Assembly: GCF_000368685.1 (NCBI RefSeq)
Contig: NZ_KB849625.1
Span: 434,001-498,000, forward strand
Length of the DNA stretch: 64,000 nucleotides
Origin: Acinetobacter baylyi DSM 14961 = CIP 107474
Lineage (GTDB): Bacteria; Pseudomonadota; Gammaproteobacteria; Pseudomonadales; Moraxellaceae
Reading direction: 5' to 3'
A program made the translations under genes and the position numbers. Within the stretch, counting starts at the first letter, position 1. Each line of letters begins with the position of its first letter. Under the pieces are notes generated by a model that had not been told where the DNA came from, ran no database searches, and saw only the letters and a list, made by a program, of their open reading frames with translations. This document shows positions 45,509 to 55,074 of this stretch, piece after piece.

Positions 45509-47416
45509 TTATTTATTTTTTACACTATAACAATTTGGTAACTCAGCAGTTAAAGTGCCCGATACTCGCTTGGCAAGTTCGATTTGATCTGCCGTTGGTG
45601 CTGGCTGGATGTTTGTAATACTGTTATAAATTTTTTGATATGCCGCATAAGTGTTAGCCCAGTTTGCTACTGTGCTCAGCCCTGATGAAGGATCATTAAA
45701 ATTACTCACACTAATACTTCTGGAATTACTATTTGTATTAAGTAAATTACCAAGATTAATTTTAACGCCGCCTGAACTTAATACCGCATTCGCCGCATCG
45801 GTACTCACAGATAAATTCTGATTAAGCCCAAGTAAAGCGCCTTCAAGAAGGCCAAATTTAGCATCACTTAAAATCATACGAATCGTAATCGATTGATCAC
45901 TTGAGGTAGAGTTCGCCGCGCCCGTGGTTCCCACTCGATATTGAGTAACGCCGTTATTATCCTGCATACCATTAATCAAAGTCCCGCATGTACCAGACAT
46001 ATCCGTAGTAGTTGCATTAGGCCCGATATCTGTACGGATATCACCATTTTCATCGATGACAATCCCCAATTTAACATCAGGCACTGAGGTATCATTAAAT
46101 TTGAAAGTGAGCGTGGCATATAGAGGAAAGATGTATTGACCAGAAGTTACATTTTTACTGGTTTTAAAGACATCCTTGTCGAGATAGGAAATTGGATAAA
46201 TTTTGGCAAGATCAATTTTACCATTAAATGTTTCTGTTCCGACTTGTTGTGTCCAGTTTCCATAGACTGATGTATCAACTGTATCGGTATTCATTGCACG
46301 CTTGTATAACGTATCTGTCGAAACGATAACATAATTATCTAATAGTTTGCCCTGAAAGATTTTTAGGTCTTCATTACTATTTGAGTTAAGACTGAAGCGA
46401 AATGGTTGAGCAGAGGAAAGTGCTTTGGAAAGTGGATCAATCCACGTTTTTTGGGCCTGCCCTGTCATTTTGGTAGGTGCATATTTTCTAATGAGCGTCA
46501 GGTAAGCAAGCTCACTTGTAGACTCATCTGGCTTACCCCTCCATTGCAAACCATAACCTAAGGTATAACCTTGACGATCTGTAAGTAAATACATATTGGC
46601 AAGAATCTGAGATTGTGTAGTCGTTGACTGTCCTCTAAAGCCGCTTGCATTTTTTAGAACGAGGATCTCGCTCACACTGGTAGGTGTAAAAATTTCTGCG
46701 TTAAAGATGCCTGCATTCTGGAGATTCATCATGGTCTTAAGCACATCAAAAGCCTGTGCCTGTGACACTTTTGACAAATCGACCCAAGGACTAAGTACAG
46801 TTTCATAGCTGCCATCAATAAAATCACTCACCGTCAACGAACGAGTGATTTTAGATAAATCATTTTTATAATCTTCATTTAAAGAAACTGGCTGTAAATC
46901 GCCAGCGACATTATGATCTTCTTGAATACCAACTGCCTGAAATACCCGAACCAGTGCTGTCGCTACCTTAATCGTATCATCTTGCAAATTAAGTGTTGTT
47001 GGGGCTTTTCCGGTCATTGCTGTGGCAATATCAATAAGAGAAAGTGGCTGATCTCCCACCTTGATAGGTGAAATCGTTTTTAAATCTAAACTGCCTAAAT
47101 TGATTTGCTTATCTGTAGTTTGTCCCTTGATCGAGAAGGTAATGGTATCACCTAATTGACAAGCTCCTGTGACACTATTACCACCTTTTACGGTGACAAA
47201 ATGATTATTTTTATTGCTACTACAATCAAAATTTAATCCCGAAACTGGATACACCAGATAGAAACCTTGACAGTTATCACTTGATGTTTTACAGCTGGTA
47301 CTGGCAGTCACACCTTCATTGGGATCCAAATAAATATTCCCTCCTTCCCCACCGCAACCAGAAAGAGCAGAAACCAAAGTCGTCAATGTTGTCGCCATTA
47401 AAATTTTATTTTTCAT
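45509..47416 (-). CDS. filF: FilF outer-membrane lipoprotein
   Basis: Last gene of the fil locus, 635 aa. Lipoprotein signal with cysteine C21 in 'LSGCGGEGG'; Gly at +2 suggests outer-membrane sorting. The mature part is rich in Ser/Thr/Asn with no recognised domain. It is the protein named FilF in A. baumannii, which has been proposed as a vaccine candidate and called a pilus assembly protein by annotation only. It starts 18 bp after filE. Function not known; surface or periplasmic partner of the barrel proteins is inferred from context. Confidence 0.8.
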   Translation of the reverse strand: MKNKILMATTLTTLVSALSGCGGEGGNIYLDPNEGVTASTSCKTSSDNCQGFYLVYPVSGLNFDCSSNKNNHFVTVKGGNSVTGACQLGDTITFSIKGQTTDKQINLGSLDLKTISPIKVGDQPLSLIDIATAMTGKAPTTLNLQDDTIKVATALVRVFQAVGIQEDHNVAGDLQPVSLNEDYKNDLSKITRSLTVSDFIDGSYETVLSPWVDLSKVSQAQAFDVLKTMMNLQNAGIFNAEIFTPTSVSEILVLKNASGFRGQSTTTQSQILANMYLLTDRQGYTLGYGLQWRGKPDESTSELAYLTLIRKYAPTKMTGQAQKTWIDPLSKALSSAQPFRFSLNSNSNEDLKIFQGKLLDNYVIVSTDTLYKRAMNTDTVDTSVYGNWTQQVGTETFNGKIDLAKIYPISYLDKDVFKTSKNVTSGQYIFPLYATLTFKFNDTSVPDVKLGIVIDENGDIRTDIGPNATTTDMSGTCGTLINGMQDNNGVTQYRVGTTGAANSTSSDQSITIRMILSDAKFGLLEGALLGLNQNLSVSTDAANAVLSSGGVKINLGNLLNTNSNSRSISVSNFNDPSSGLSTVANWANTYAAYQKIYNSITNIQPAPTADQIELAKRVSGTLTAELPNCYSVKNK

Positions 47417-47434
47417 CTTGATATCCTACTTATT

Positions 47435-48658
47435 TTAACGGATAGCCGTTAATTTTATTTGTCCTTGATTGGTCAGGGATTTATCTTCAACATCCATGGC
47501 AGAAGCCAATGGTGTCATTAAAATATAAGCCGTACTTTCAGGAAGTCTGATCACACCTTCAAGTGATGCATATTGCAATCGTGTAGCAGCATATTCCTGA
47601 TTTTTATAACCACTGACACCTTCAATCACGCAACCCTGTTGATCTAGAAATACCACAAATGGCCAGTAATAACGTGGGTTCTCTTGAGTGGAAGCATATG
47701 AACTCAGTTTCATTTGTTTTAGAGGTGCCGAAAGTTTGACCACTTCATAGTCAAAGGTATCTTTTAACGGTTTTCTTGGCCAAAGTGAAATATATTTATC
47801 AGTGTCGAATTTTTTCGCATCTTTTATTTTTTTACCGTCAAAACATGCGGTTGCCAAGCTTTCCACAACTTGCTGTTTGGGCATTCTAAAATATGTGGGT
47901 GCCAGTGCCAACACTTGAGAAGTCTGTGGATCTGATTTCGGTTTAAATATCTGATTTAGCAAAGAACGACTCACACCCTTTTCGCGTTCAATGGGTTGCA
48001 TTCTCACAATCCCTGTTTTGGGATCAATATCTCCCTCAGGCATCATATAGAAGCGTTTTTTCCCATCCAGATTAAATTCACGCTCCTCAAGATACTCATT
48101 ATTCACATATTGTTCGCCATCAATGGTTGAAATATAGGGCGAGCTTTTTGCTTGAATCCCTTGATCGGTAACTGCTCCGTCTAAATGAGCCTTCGCCTCT
48201 GTTTGAGCTTGTCCAGATAAGGTGTCTTGATTCTGTTTTTCAGTCATTGCATTTTGACTATTTAACGGAAGCGCTTGAGTAATAGGTTGATTTTTTTGTG
48301 GAACAGAATCTGATTGTTGAGTAGCTTGACTCTGCGCGGGTTGATTAAGATTAGCATTTTTTGGTCGTTCAGTCGTGCTCACTGAGCTCACAACTTTTGT
48401 AGCAGAATTTGCTGGCAAAGTGGTTTTTGGTGAATTTATTACATTTGGTAGGCTATTGTTCGAAGTGGCAGATGTAACATTTTGTGGACGTGTTGGCTTT
48501 CGTGCTTCTGTTGAACCAGATTGTCTTTGTATTACCAAAGGTCGTCCATCAGGACCAATGATGGTGAAAAAATCACCCGCACAGGCCATAGATGTTACAC
48601 TCCAACATAATCCTAAAACACTCAATCCACCTAAAAGTCTCAACTGCCTTTTTTGCAT
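47435..48658 (-). CDS. filE: FilE secreted protein
   Basis: A 407-aa secreted protein. Signal peptide to about residue 27 ('VTSMACAGDFF'). A short conserved opening 'FFTIIGPDGRPLVIQ' is followed by a long Asn/Gln/Ser/Thr/Pro-rich region (about 45-165) and a folded C-terminal part (about 170-405). The start overlaps the filD stop by one base (TAATG), a sign of translational coupling. It is named a pilus assembly protein by annotation, but I see no pilus-specific domain. Confidence 0.78.
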   Translation of the reverse strand: MQKRQLRLLGGLSVLGLCWSVTSMACAGDFFTIIGPDGRPLVIQRQSGSTEARKPTRPQNVTSATSNNSLPNVINSPKTTLPANSATKVVSSVSTTERPKNANLNQPAQSQATQQSDSVPQKNQPITQALPLNSQNAMTEKQNQDTLSGQAQTEAKAHLDGAVTDQGIQAKSSPYISTIDGEQYVNNEYLEEREFNLDGKKRFYMMPEGDIDPKTGIVRMQPIEREKGVSRSLLNQIFKPKSDPQTSQVLALAPTYFRMPKQQVVESLATACFDGKKIKDAKKFDTDKYISLWPRKPLKDTFDYEVVKLSAPLKQMKLSSYASTQENPRYYWPFVVFLDQQGCVIEGVSGYKNQEYAATRLQYASLEGVIRLPESTAYILMTPLASAMDVEDKSLTNQGQIKLTAIR

Positions 48659-50322
48659 TACCAGCGTGTCCTATAATTGATGCCCAAAATAGTCACTTTC
48701 GTATTGGTTTTTACATCCAAGCCAGCATAAGGATTCAACAAGATATTACTCACGCCTGTCTGGTTGGCCAAAGTACTGCTACCAGCGGGAATATTATCCC
48801 GACTACGCAAAAAGCCAACAGAAAGATCTATATCTGTATCTGTATCAAAACGATATCCAATACCTAAACCGAATAATTGTGCATTGTTAATTGGAATCAA
48901 TGTATTACGTTTATCATTTGGAATTGCCGAAGTACGCGGCTCATAACCTGCACGTAATTTCAGACGATCTGTCGCTGAGTATTCAAACCCAATGCCCCAG
49001 CTCCATGGTGAGGTAAACTTTAATGGCAATGCCAGACTATCATCGGTGATGTCACTTGATAAAAGTTTAGCGATTTTGAGCGCCGCAACTTGCCGATCAA
49101 ACTCAAATCTGAATTTGTCCCATGCACTATAATCAGTCCAGCCCACATCAAAATTTACTTGTAAATCAGGAAGGATCTTATATTTGATTCCGGCCTGAAA
49201 ATGTGCAGGATATTCAAAATCCATAGATACCAGACCAGACTCAGAGGCTGGAATACTGGATGGGAAACCTAAAATCCTTGCAAATACCGCACCTGTGGCA
49301 GAAGAATTCAATCCTCTAATTAACTCTCTTGGTGCTTTTTCATTATCAACAAAATATTTACCCTTTAGGCGCATTTTACTTGCACTTTGGTAGACCATAC
49401 CAAAACTGAAATCGTCGTTTGGCTCCCAAAGTAAACCTAAGTTATAGCTTGGACTTAATGCTTGCTCAACCGAAACCTTTAACTGTCCAAAACGATTAAA
49501 TGGATTCATTCCTTCCTGAGCATTACAAATCCCCAGCAGAAGCAAATCTGTAATAACGTCATTGTTATCTTTAAAGGGTGCGCAGACGACTTCATCCACC
49601 ATTCGCAAGACACCAATCAACTCATTGGGAAATCTTAAATCAGTTTTGATTGAAATGGCTTGGTAAGACATCCCGATGGATGCACCCAGTGATAATTCAT
49701 CGGTCACTTTAAAAGCTAAAGAAGGTGATAAATAGGTCACCCGCTCCAAGGCAACTTGTTGCCCCATATAATTGCCAGGATTACCATTTTCAGATCCAAA
49801 ACCAGCAACTAACGGTGCATAAATTGCTGTGGCATATGTAATTTTTGAGCCTGGTGGTTTATAGGCAATACCAGCTGTAGGTGCAGCCAAAGGAACACCT
49901 TCACCCAAATCCACCATCTTTTTTAAGATCGGAACATAAATACTCGCATATTCAACATCCCCACTTACACTTCCTTTGTAGTCGGTACACAAATTGGATG
50001 CAACTTCTGGGCCATCATTACATACTAATGGATCATCTGAATATCCAAATACGTTATATCCAGCAGGTGCTGAAAACTCACGTTTAATATCAAAATTTGC
50101 GATTAGCCCCTGTACATCAGTTTGTAAACCTTCAATTTTAGTTAAAGCAGCAGGGTTAAAATGAATTGCACTGATACCAGGTGGATCAGCAGTGACAGCA
50201 TTTCCCAGTGCTAAAGAACGTACATCAACTGATAAATTCTGTCCCAACTGTGCGAATGCAACATTGGAACACCCCGTCAAGACAATTGCAGATGCTAACG
50301 GGCGTAGTCTGAGATATCGCAT
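48658..50322 (-). CDS. filD: FilD, FadL/TodX-like outer-membrane barrel
   Basis: A 554-aa barrel protein of the FadL/OmpP1/TodX transport family. 'NAVTADPPGISAIHFNPAAL' (about 42-61) is the family opening with the NPA motif. The C-terminus ends '...GINYRTRW' with an aromatic last residue. FadL-type barrels pass hydrophobic molecules across the outer membrane. The signal sequence also carries a lipobox-like 'VLTGCS' (C18) before a signal peptidase I site. It starts 14 bp after filC. Confidence 0.8.
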   Translation of the reverse strand: MRYLRLRPLASAIVLTGCSNVAFAQLGQNLSVDVRSLALGNAVTADPPGISAIHFNPAALTKIEGLQTDVQGLIANFDIKREFSAPAGYNVFGYSDDPLVCNDGPEVASNLCTDYKGSVSGDVEYASIYVPILKKMVDLGEGVPLAAPTAGIAYKPPGSKITYATAIYAPLVAGFGSENGNPGNYMGQQVALERVTYLSPSLAFKVTDELSLGASIGMSYQAISIKTDLRFPNELIGVLRMVDEVVCAPFKDNNDVITDLLLLGICNAQEGMNPFNRFGQLKVSVEQALSPSYNLGLLWEPNDDFSFGMVYQSASKMRLKGKYFVDNEKAPRELIRGLNSSATGAVFARILGFPSSIPASESGLVSMDFEYPAHFQAGIKYKILPDLQVNFDVGWTDYSAWDKFRFEFDRQVAALKIAKLLSSDITDDSLALPLKFTSPWSWGIGFEYSATDRLKLRAGYEPRTSAIPNDKRNTLIPINNAQLFGLGIGYRFDTDTDIDLSVGFLRSRDNIPAGSSTLANQTGVSNILLNPYAGLDVKTNTKVTILGINYRTRW

Positions 50323-50336
50323 AGCGACGACTCCCC

Positions 50337-51497
50337 TTAACGAAGTTTTTTAGCAAAACCAGCTATATCTAACGGGAAAGAAAGCCCCAAAGAAACATCT
50401 GGTGCATCTTCAGTTAAGCCAATTCCCAATGTTCCATTGACAATTGTTGTTGGTGATACACGAACCCCCAAGGCAATGGTAAACATGGAAGTGGTTTGAT
50501 CAGCAGGTTTGTAGTTTTCACCTGACGAATAGGTAAACTCAGAATCCAGATTAAAACTTTGCTGATATGACATCGTCAATGAGACATCATAGTTAAACGA
50601 GTAAGCAAATCCGACAGCGAATCCGCCACTTATTCCTGGATCAAACTCAGTAATAGTACGGGTACCACGTCTTTGATTTAAGCCTGTTTCTTTAAAACCA
50701 TAATTGGCCGACACTGATGCAAACAGAACAACTGGATCTATGTATTTACGTGTACTTGCACCCAGACCAGCCGAGTAATACCCTTTACCTGTAGAAAGAT
50801 CAGTTACAGGATTAATTTCATATGGGCTATCACCTGTTTTGGTTGAAAGGCTACCAAACAGAATCAGTGGTAAACGTCCGGTTTGTAACGGGAAAGGCTC
50901 CCAACGTGCTCCAAATGCAATATCACCTAAACCAGCCGTTGTGCCCCCACCACCTGAGCCTGCTTTTAAATTGTCGTATTTTGCAACAAATGGAATGGAG
51001 GTACTTAAGGTAATATTGTCACGTAAACCATATTGCAATGTGAAGGTGTTGGTTAAAGTATGCGCTGCATCTTCTTCAACACGTAACTGATTAATGGTTC
51101 CATCTTCAACTGCTAAATCTAGCCGCGTATCTCGGTAATAAGTGTAATCAATATCATAATAACTTGAAATTTCACCTTTTTTAATCAGGGAATATTGTCG
51201 TTCATTTGAGGTAAAAACTTCTTGAAGATTACTCTCTTGTGTCGCATCGCCTTCTTTTTTTTGTAAAGCTTCCGCCGCGGAACTCGGAGAGCTTGCAGCC
51301 GCCGTATTTACTTGATCAGATGCTACCGCTGTCGGCGTACTTGTATCGGTAAACACACTACCTTGTGCAGCAGTCTCAGAAGACTGTGTAGACTGTTCAA
51401 GCGATTTCTCCTGTGTCGATGTCTGGACATCATCAGCAGCATAAACCCCACCAATCATCAGCATGTTGACACTAAGCGCTAGAAAAGTTTTATTCAT
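50337..51497 (-). CDS. filC: FilC, FapF-like outer-membrane barrel
   Basis: A 386-aa protein with a signal peptide (to about 21), a disordered Ser/Ala/Thr/Gln-rich arm (about 22-90) and a linker 'NLQEVFTSNERQYSLIKKGE'. A barrel (about 111-386) follows, starting with 'YDIDYTYYRDTRLDL'. The barrel contains 'AGLGDIAFGARWEPFPL' and ends in 'GFAKKLR'. This layout matches FapF, the outer-membrane channel that exports Fap amyloid subunits in Pseudomonas (inference from the overall pattern). I took the ATG at 51497 as start. Confidence 0.75.
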   Translation of the reverse strand: MNKTFLALSVNMLMIGGVYAADDVQTSTQEKSLEQSTQSSETAAQGSVFTDTSTPTAVASDQVNTAAASSPSSAAEALQKKEGDATQESNLQEVFTSNERQYSLIKKGEISSYYDIDYTYYRDTRLDLAVEDGTINQLRVEEDAAHTLTNTFTLQYGLRDNITLSTSIPFVAKYDNLKAGSGGGGTTAGLGDIAFGARWEPFPLQTGRLPLILFGSLSTKTGDSPYEINPVTDLSTGKGYYSAGLGASTRKYIDPVVLFASVSANYGFKETGLNQRRGTRTITEFDPGISGGFAVGFAYSFNYDVSLTMSYQQSFNLDSEFTYSSGENYKPADQTTSMFTIALGVRVSPTTIVNGTLGIGLTEDAPDVSLGLSFPLDIAGFAKKLR

Positions 51498-51548
51498 CCG
51501 TTGAGCTCTCTTCATTCTATCCACCACATTATTTTTTTTCTGACTAAA

Positions 51549-52382
51549 CTATTTACGCTTGTAATAAAGTCGCATAAACGTATCGATATTCTGACCATAG
51601 GTATAAGAATTTTTATCCATGTCTGGTGCTCGACGTACCGTCGAGATTCGATCTGCAATACGCTCCATATAAAAACTAGGATATTGCATATCAATGAAGG
51701 CATATTTATTGATAGTTGTATCCTCGACATGGCGCATATCACTTTCTTGTAAGGCAAGCATATGTTGACGTTGAGCTTCAGGTACTTGTATCAAAAATAG
51801 CGTATTATTTTCCCAGATTTCTTTAAAACGCACTTCATCAAAGCTGATATTGCCGAGTGCAGGATCTGCTACATACACTCGTCCATCTTTATATCCTTTA
51901 TATACAACAAAATGTTTAAACCCAGCATAAGAAATTGGAACAATCGCAGGTTGGCCCTGATTAACCAAATCTGAAAACTCTCCACGATATCCCCCACTTT
52001 CTAGTCCTAATGCGGTTACAAACCGCTTCATATCGAGTAGTGAGAAACTACGGCGTTCAATGATTCGCTGATATTCTCCAAACCGTAATAGACCATTCAT
52101 GGTTTGCTGTTCAGTTAATTTTGTACCCACGTAACCATTTAATAATGTTGTTAATGCCGCAGATCCACAGCTATAGTCATATGCCTGACGTACAATTCCT
52201 CGGAATTGTTCCTCTATGGCAGGTTTAATCAAAACAGATTCACGATGCATTCTAGTGAAAGATGGCTCTCTGGAATCTAACATTTCAGTATATTGAACTG
52301 TCCCTGGAGGTTTCTCTTTAATGTCAAAAGCGTGGGCTGCAAAGTAATAGATCAATGCCGACCCTAATGTAATCTCTAACAT
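51549..52382 (-). CDS. filB: FilB, FapD-like C39 peptidase
   Basis: A 277-aa cysteine peptidase of the C39 family with an N-terminal anchor (about 3-20). The catalytic set is present: Q66, C72 ('YDYSCGSAAL'), H157 ('GFKHFVV') and D173 ('VADPALGN'). No ABC transporter domain, so it is not a bacteriocin exporter. The closest known design is FapD of the Pseudomonas Fap system. Its cleavage target is not known; FilA or FilC is a candidate from position. Confidence 0.85.
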   Translation of the reverse strand: MLEITLGSALIYYFAAHAFDIKEKPPGTVQYTEMLDSREPSFTRMHRESVLIKPAIEEQFRGIVRQAYDYSCGSAALTTLLNGYVGTKLTEQQTMNGLLRFGEYQRIIERRSFSLLDMKRFVTALGLESGGYRGEFSDLVNQGQPAIVPISYAGFKHFVVYKGYKDGRVYVADPALGNISFDEVRFKEIWENNTLFLIQVPEAQRQHMLALQESDMRHVEDTTINKYAFIDMQYPSFYMERIADRISTVRRAPDMDKNSYTYGQNIDTFMRLYYKRK

Positions 52383-52547
52383 AATCTGGCGGTTCTACTT
52401 TTGGGCAAAAAATGCCTGATATTTGTATTTTTTAGAGCAAATACTCTACGTTCCCTGTCTTTTGAAGATACCTTTTTTTTGAAAAAAATGCAGCTTTTTT
52501 TTATTTTTTTTGACGAAATACGTATTTTTTTGTAATTTTTGGTCATT

Positions 52548-52576
52548 AAAAAACGCGTGACGAACACGCGTTTTTT
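52548..52576 (-). terminator. Terminator between filA and filB
   Basis: A 12-bp perfect stem (aaaaaacgcgtg / cacgcgtttttt) with an ACGAA loop, 20 bp after the filA stop on the minus strand and before filB. The strong T-run suggests part of the transcripts end here, giving much more filA than downstream message. Confidence 0.85.
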
Positions 52577-52595
52577 AAATTCACAGTTAGTTCAA

Positions 52596-53462
52596 TTAAT
52601 GACCACTAATGGTAATCGTCGAGTTACCTACATTTAGGCCAGCAACTTCAACATCCCCAATCGACTTCGCTGTAGAACTTCCTAAATGAACACCTTGAAT
52701 ATAAGTATTGATATTTTGCGCACTGTTGTTCTTAATCACAATACCGTTTGCTGTAACACCGACAGTGGCATTTAACGTCAAATCACCAGTGGTATTATCA
52801 GCACCGCGAACATAAATATTGTCTAGGTAAATCTGACCACCACCAGCGGCATCATTGATACCTAAGTTTGAAATCGTCAAGCCTTTTTGCAGTGTAGAAT
52901 TTAGAACAATCATGGCACCTTGAGGGGTTGCACCTAATTGAATATTAGCTGCAACTTTACCCAGTGAAAGAGTCAAACCTGATAAAATTTCTGTTGGGTT
53001 TGTCTCTTTAATACCACGTAAACCCGTTGTGGTATTGACAGCAGTATTAGAACTTCCAATACCAATTGACCCAATATCGATATCGACAGCACCAACCGTG
53101 GCTGCAATGTTAAGAAAAGCACCCTGAGCACCATTAGACGTAGTTGCACTACCATTGGTATCAATTTTTAGGTCTAATAGGTTCTCACTTGTATTTGTTT
53201 GTTTAACAGTCACACCATTAATGGCAATTGCACCTGCTGTACCTGTCGCGCCCGTGATATTTGTATCAGTTCCTAAACCATCATTATCATGTACGTATAA
53301 CTTGCCAATGCTAATCCCTGCATTATCAAGCTTAATCCCAATATTTAAGCCATCCTGACCTGTAGTTGCACTCATTGATGCATCATCCATAGCCTGCATA
53401 GCCATCGCATTAACACTGATTAGCATAGAAGAAACCAAAGCCAATTTAGTGAATATTTTCAT
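52596..53462 (-). CDS. filA: FilA secreted subunit-like protein
   Basis: A 288-aa exported protein with a signal peptide (about 1-21). The mature N-terminus carries 'MQAMDDASMSATTGQDGLNI', the motif that heads DUF6160-type secreted proteins. The rest is rich in Gly, Asn, Ile and Thr with alternating hydrophobic residues and no cysteine, suggestive of a beta-rich solenoid. Two similar stretches occur ('IGKLYVHDNDGLG' and 'IYLDNIYVRGADNTTG'). RBS GGGAGAG. First gene of the locus and likely the main product. Confidence 0.78.
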   Translation of the reverse strand: MKIFTKLALVSSMLISVNAMAMQAMDDASMSATTGQDGLNIGIKLDNAGISIGKLYVHDNDGLGTDTNITGATGTAGAIAINGVTVKQTNTSENLLDLKIDTNGSATTSNGAQGAFLNIAATVGAVDIDIGSIGIGSSNTAVNTTTGLRGIKETNPTEILSGLTLSLGKVAANIQLGATPQGAMIVLNSTLQKGLTISNLGINDAAGGGQIYLDNIYVRGADNTTGDLTLNATVGVTANGIVIKNNSAQNINTYIQGVHLGSSTAKSIGDVEVAGLNVGNSTITISGH

Positions 53463-53709
53463 TCCAAACTCTCCCAAGAGCATTTATTTTTATTTCTTAC
53501 TACTCTCATTCTTCCGTTAAAAAGAATGATTCCTTTATCCCTGAGTAGCCTAATTTTGCCTCTTTAAATTAGCGCTAGTTCACATTTTCTGCAACGTGTA
53601 ATGTGTAAAATTTGCCATTTTGCCGATAAATGGTTATGAGGCTTATGTCTGTTTCAATTGTGTAGTAAAATTACTCGCTATTTTTTCGTTCATACTTGAG
53701 CAACTTCTC

Positions 53710-55074
53710 GTGCAGTATATTCAAAAACTCCCTCTTCCAGCTCAATCAGCCCAGCATATTCTAATGCTCCTTCAACAGTCTGAAGTGACTGGATTAGTTT
53801 TTTTGAATAATAAGGATCAGCCGATTATCGGATTTAATCCTGCTACATTTTGTATTTTTCAAGATCATCAACTTCATTACTACAAAAGAGATGAATCAAA
53901 TCAATATATCGAGGATCAAGATAATACCGAGCTGACTGAATTTATCATTTTTCAGAATTCTGAATATTCTACAAAAAGTATAAATAGTAAATTTCAGGGT
54001 GGTTATATTGGATTCATTGGCTATGATTATGCTGCATCACAATATGTAAATACCGATTTCTGTGTACAACCTGCGCTTTATGTAGGCAAATATCTGAGTT
54101 ACCTGACTCAAGAAAATGACGAATGGTATTTTTATAGTCAATCTCCAAATGCTGAAACTGAATATTTACAACTACTTAGTATTTTCACCCAACAAATTTC
54201 TGAGAATAACTCAAGCTTCTATATATCAACACCATTTCAATCCCGATGGACAAAATCGACATATTTAAAGGCTTTTGAAAAAATTCAGGATTACATCAAA
54301 TCAGGGGATTGTTATCAAATTAATTTGACACAAGAATTTCAAACGCACTGCAAAGGAAATTTACTTTCAAAAGCCGATCAACTTTGGGATTTAACCAATG
54401 CTCCTTACGCAGGTTATTTGCAGATAGGTGATTTTGAATTACTCAGTTGTTCGCCTGAGTTATTTATCGAATTTAATGAGTATCGACAAATCAAGACACG
54501 TCCTATTAAAGGAACTATGCCGCGTTTTGATAATGCCGAGTTAGATCAAATGTCTAAACAAAAATTACAAGCATCAGAAAAAGATCAGGCAGAAAATGTC
54601 ATGATTGTCGATCTGTTACGTAATGATCTAAGTGTCTATGCAGAAGTTGGCTCAGTAAAAACAACAAAACTTTTTGAAATTGAAAGCTTCAATCAGGTTC
54701 ATCATATGGTCAGTGAAATCACGGCCACGCTCAAAGCTGATGTTAATCCTTTTGAGGTCTTACTCACTGCTTTACCAGGTGGTTCGATTACTGGTGCTCC
54801 CAAGATTCGAGCCATGCAGATTATAGATGAGCTTGAAGGCGAGCCACGTGGGGCTTATTGCGGTTCTTTAGGTTACTTTAATTTTGATGGTACAGGTTGC
54901 TGGAATATTTTAATTCGTAGTCTGCAACGGTATCAAGATCAACTTTCTTTATGGGCAGGTGGTGGCATTACCATCGCATCAAACTCTGAGGCTGAATATC
55001 AGGAATGTTTTGATAAAGTCTCTGCCATGCTGAATCTAATCAATACATGGCAAAGCATGCAAAGCACGGCTTAA
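53710..55074 (+). CDS. pabB: Aminodeoxychorismate synthase component I
   Basis: Converts chorismate plus ammonia to 4-amino-4-deoxychorismate for folate (454 aa from the GTG at 53710). Motifs: '[13 protein letters not shown]' , '[10 protein letters not shown]' (catalytic Lys), 'DLLRNDLS' and '[19 protein letters not shown]'. The absence of a glutamine-amidotransferase domain fits PabB rather than TrpE. The frame opens upstream to a TTG at 53620, but the extension is not conserved-looking. Its stop overlaps the convergent hisC stop by 4 bp. Confidence 0.9.
   Translation: MQYIQKLPLPAQSAQHILMLLQQSEVTGLVFLNNKDQPIIGFNPATFCIFQDHQLHYYKRDESNQYIEDQDNTELTEFIIFQNSEYSTKSINSKFQGGYIGFIGYDYAASQYVNTDFCVQPALYVGKYLSYLTQENDEWYFYSQSPNAETEYLQLLSIFTQQISENNSSFYISTPFQSRWTKSTYLKAFEKIQDYIKSGDCYQINLTQEFQTHCKGNLLSKADQLWDLTNAPYAGYLQIGDFELLSCSPELFIEFNEYRQIKTRPIKGTMPRFDNAELDQMSKQKLQASEKDQAENVMIVDLLRNDLSVYAEVGSVKTTKLFEIESFNQVHHMVSEITATLKADVNPFEVLLTALPGGSITGAPKIRAMQIIDELEGEPRGAYCGSLGYFNFDGTGCWNILIRSLQRYQDQLSLWAGGGITIASNSEAEYQECFDKVSAMLNLINTWQSMQSTA

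Noticed and set aside
45509..48658. filE and filF as chaperone-usher pilus genes
   Set aside because: No usher, chaperone or pilin motifs are present; the name comes from annotation history.
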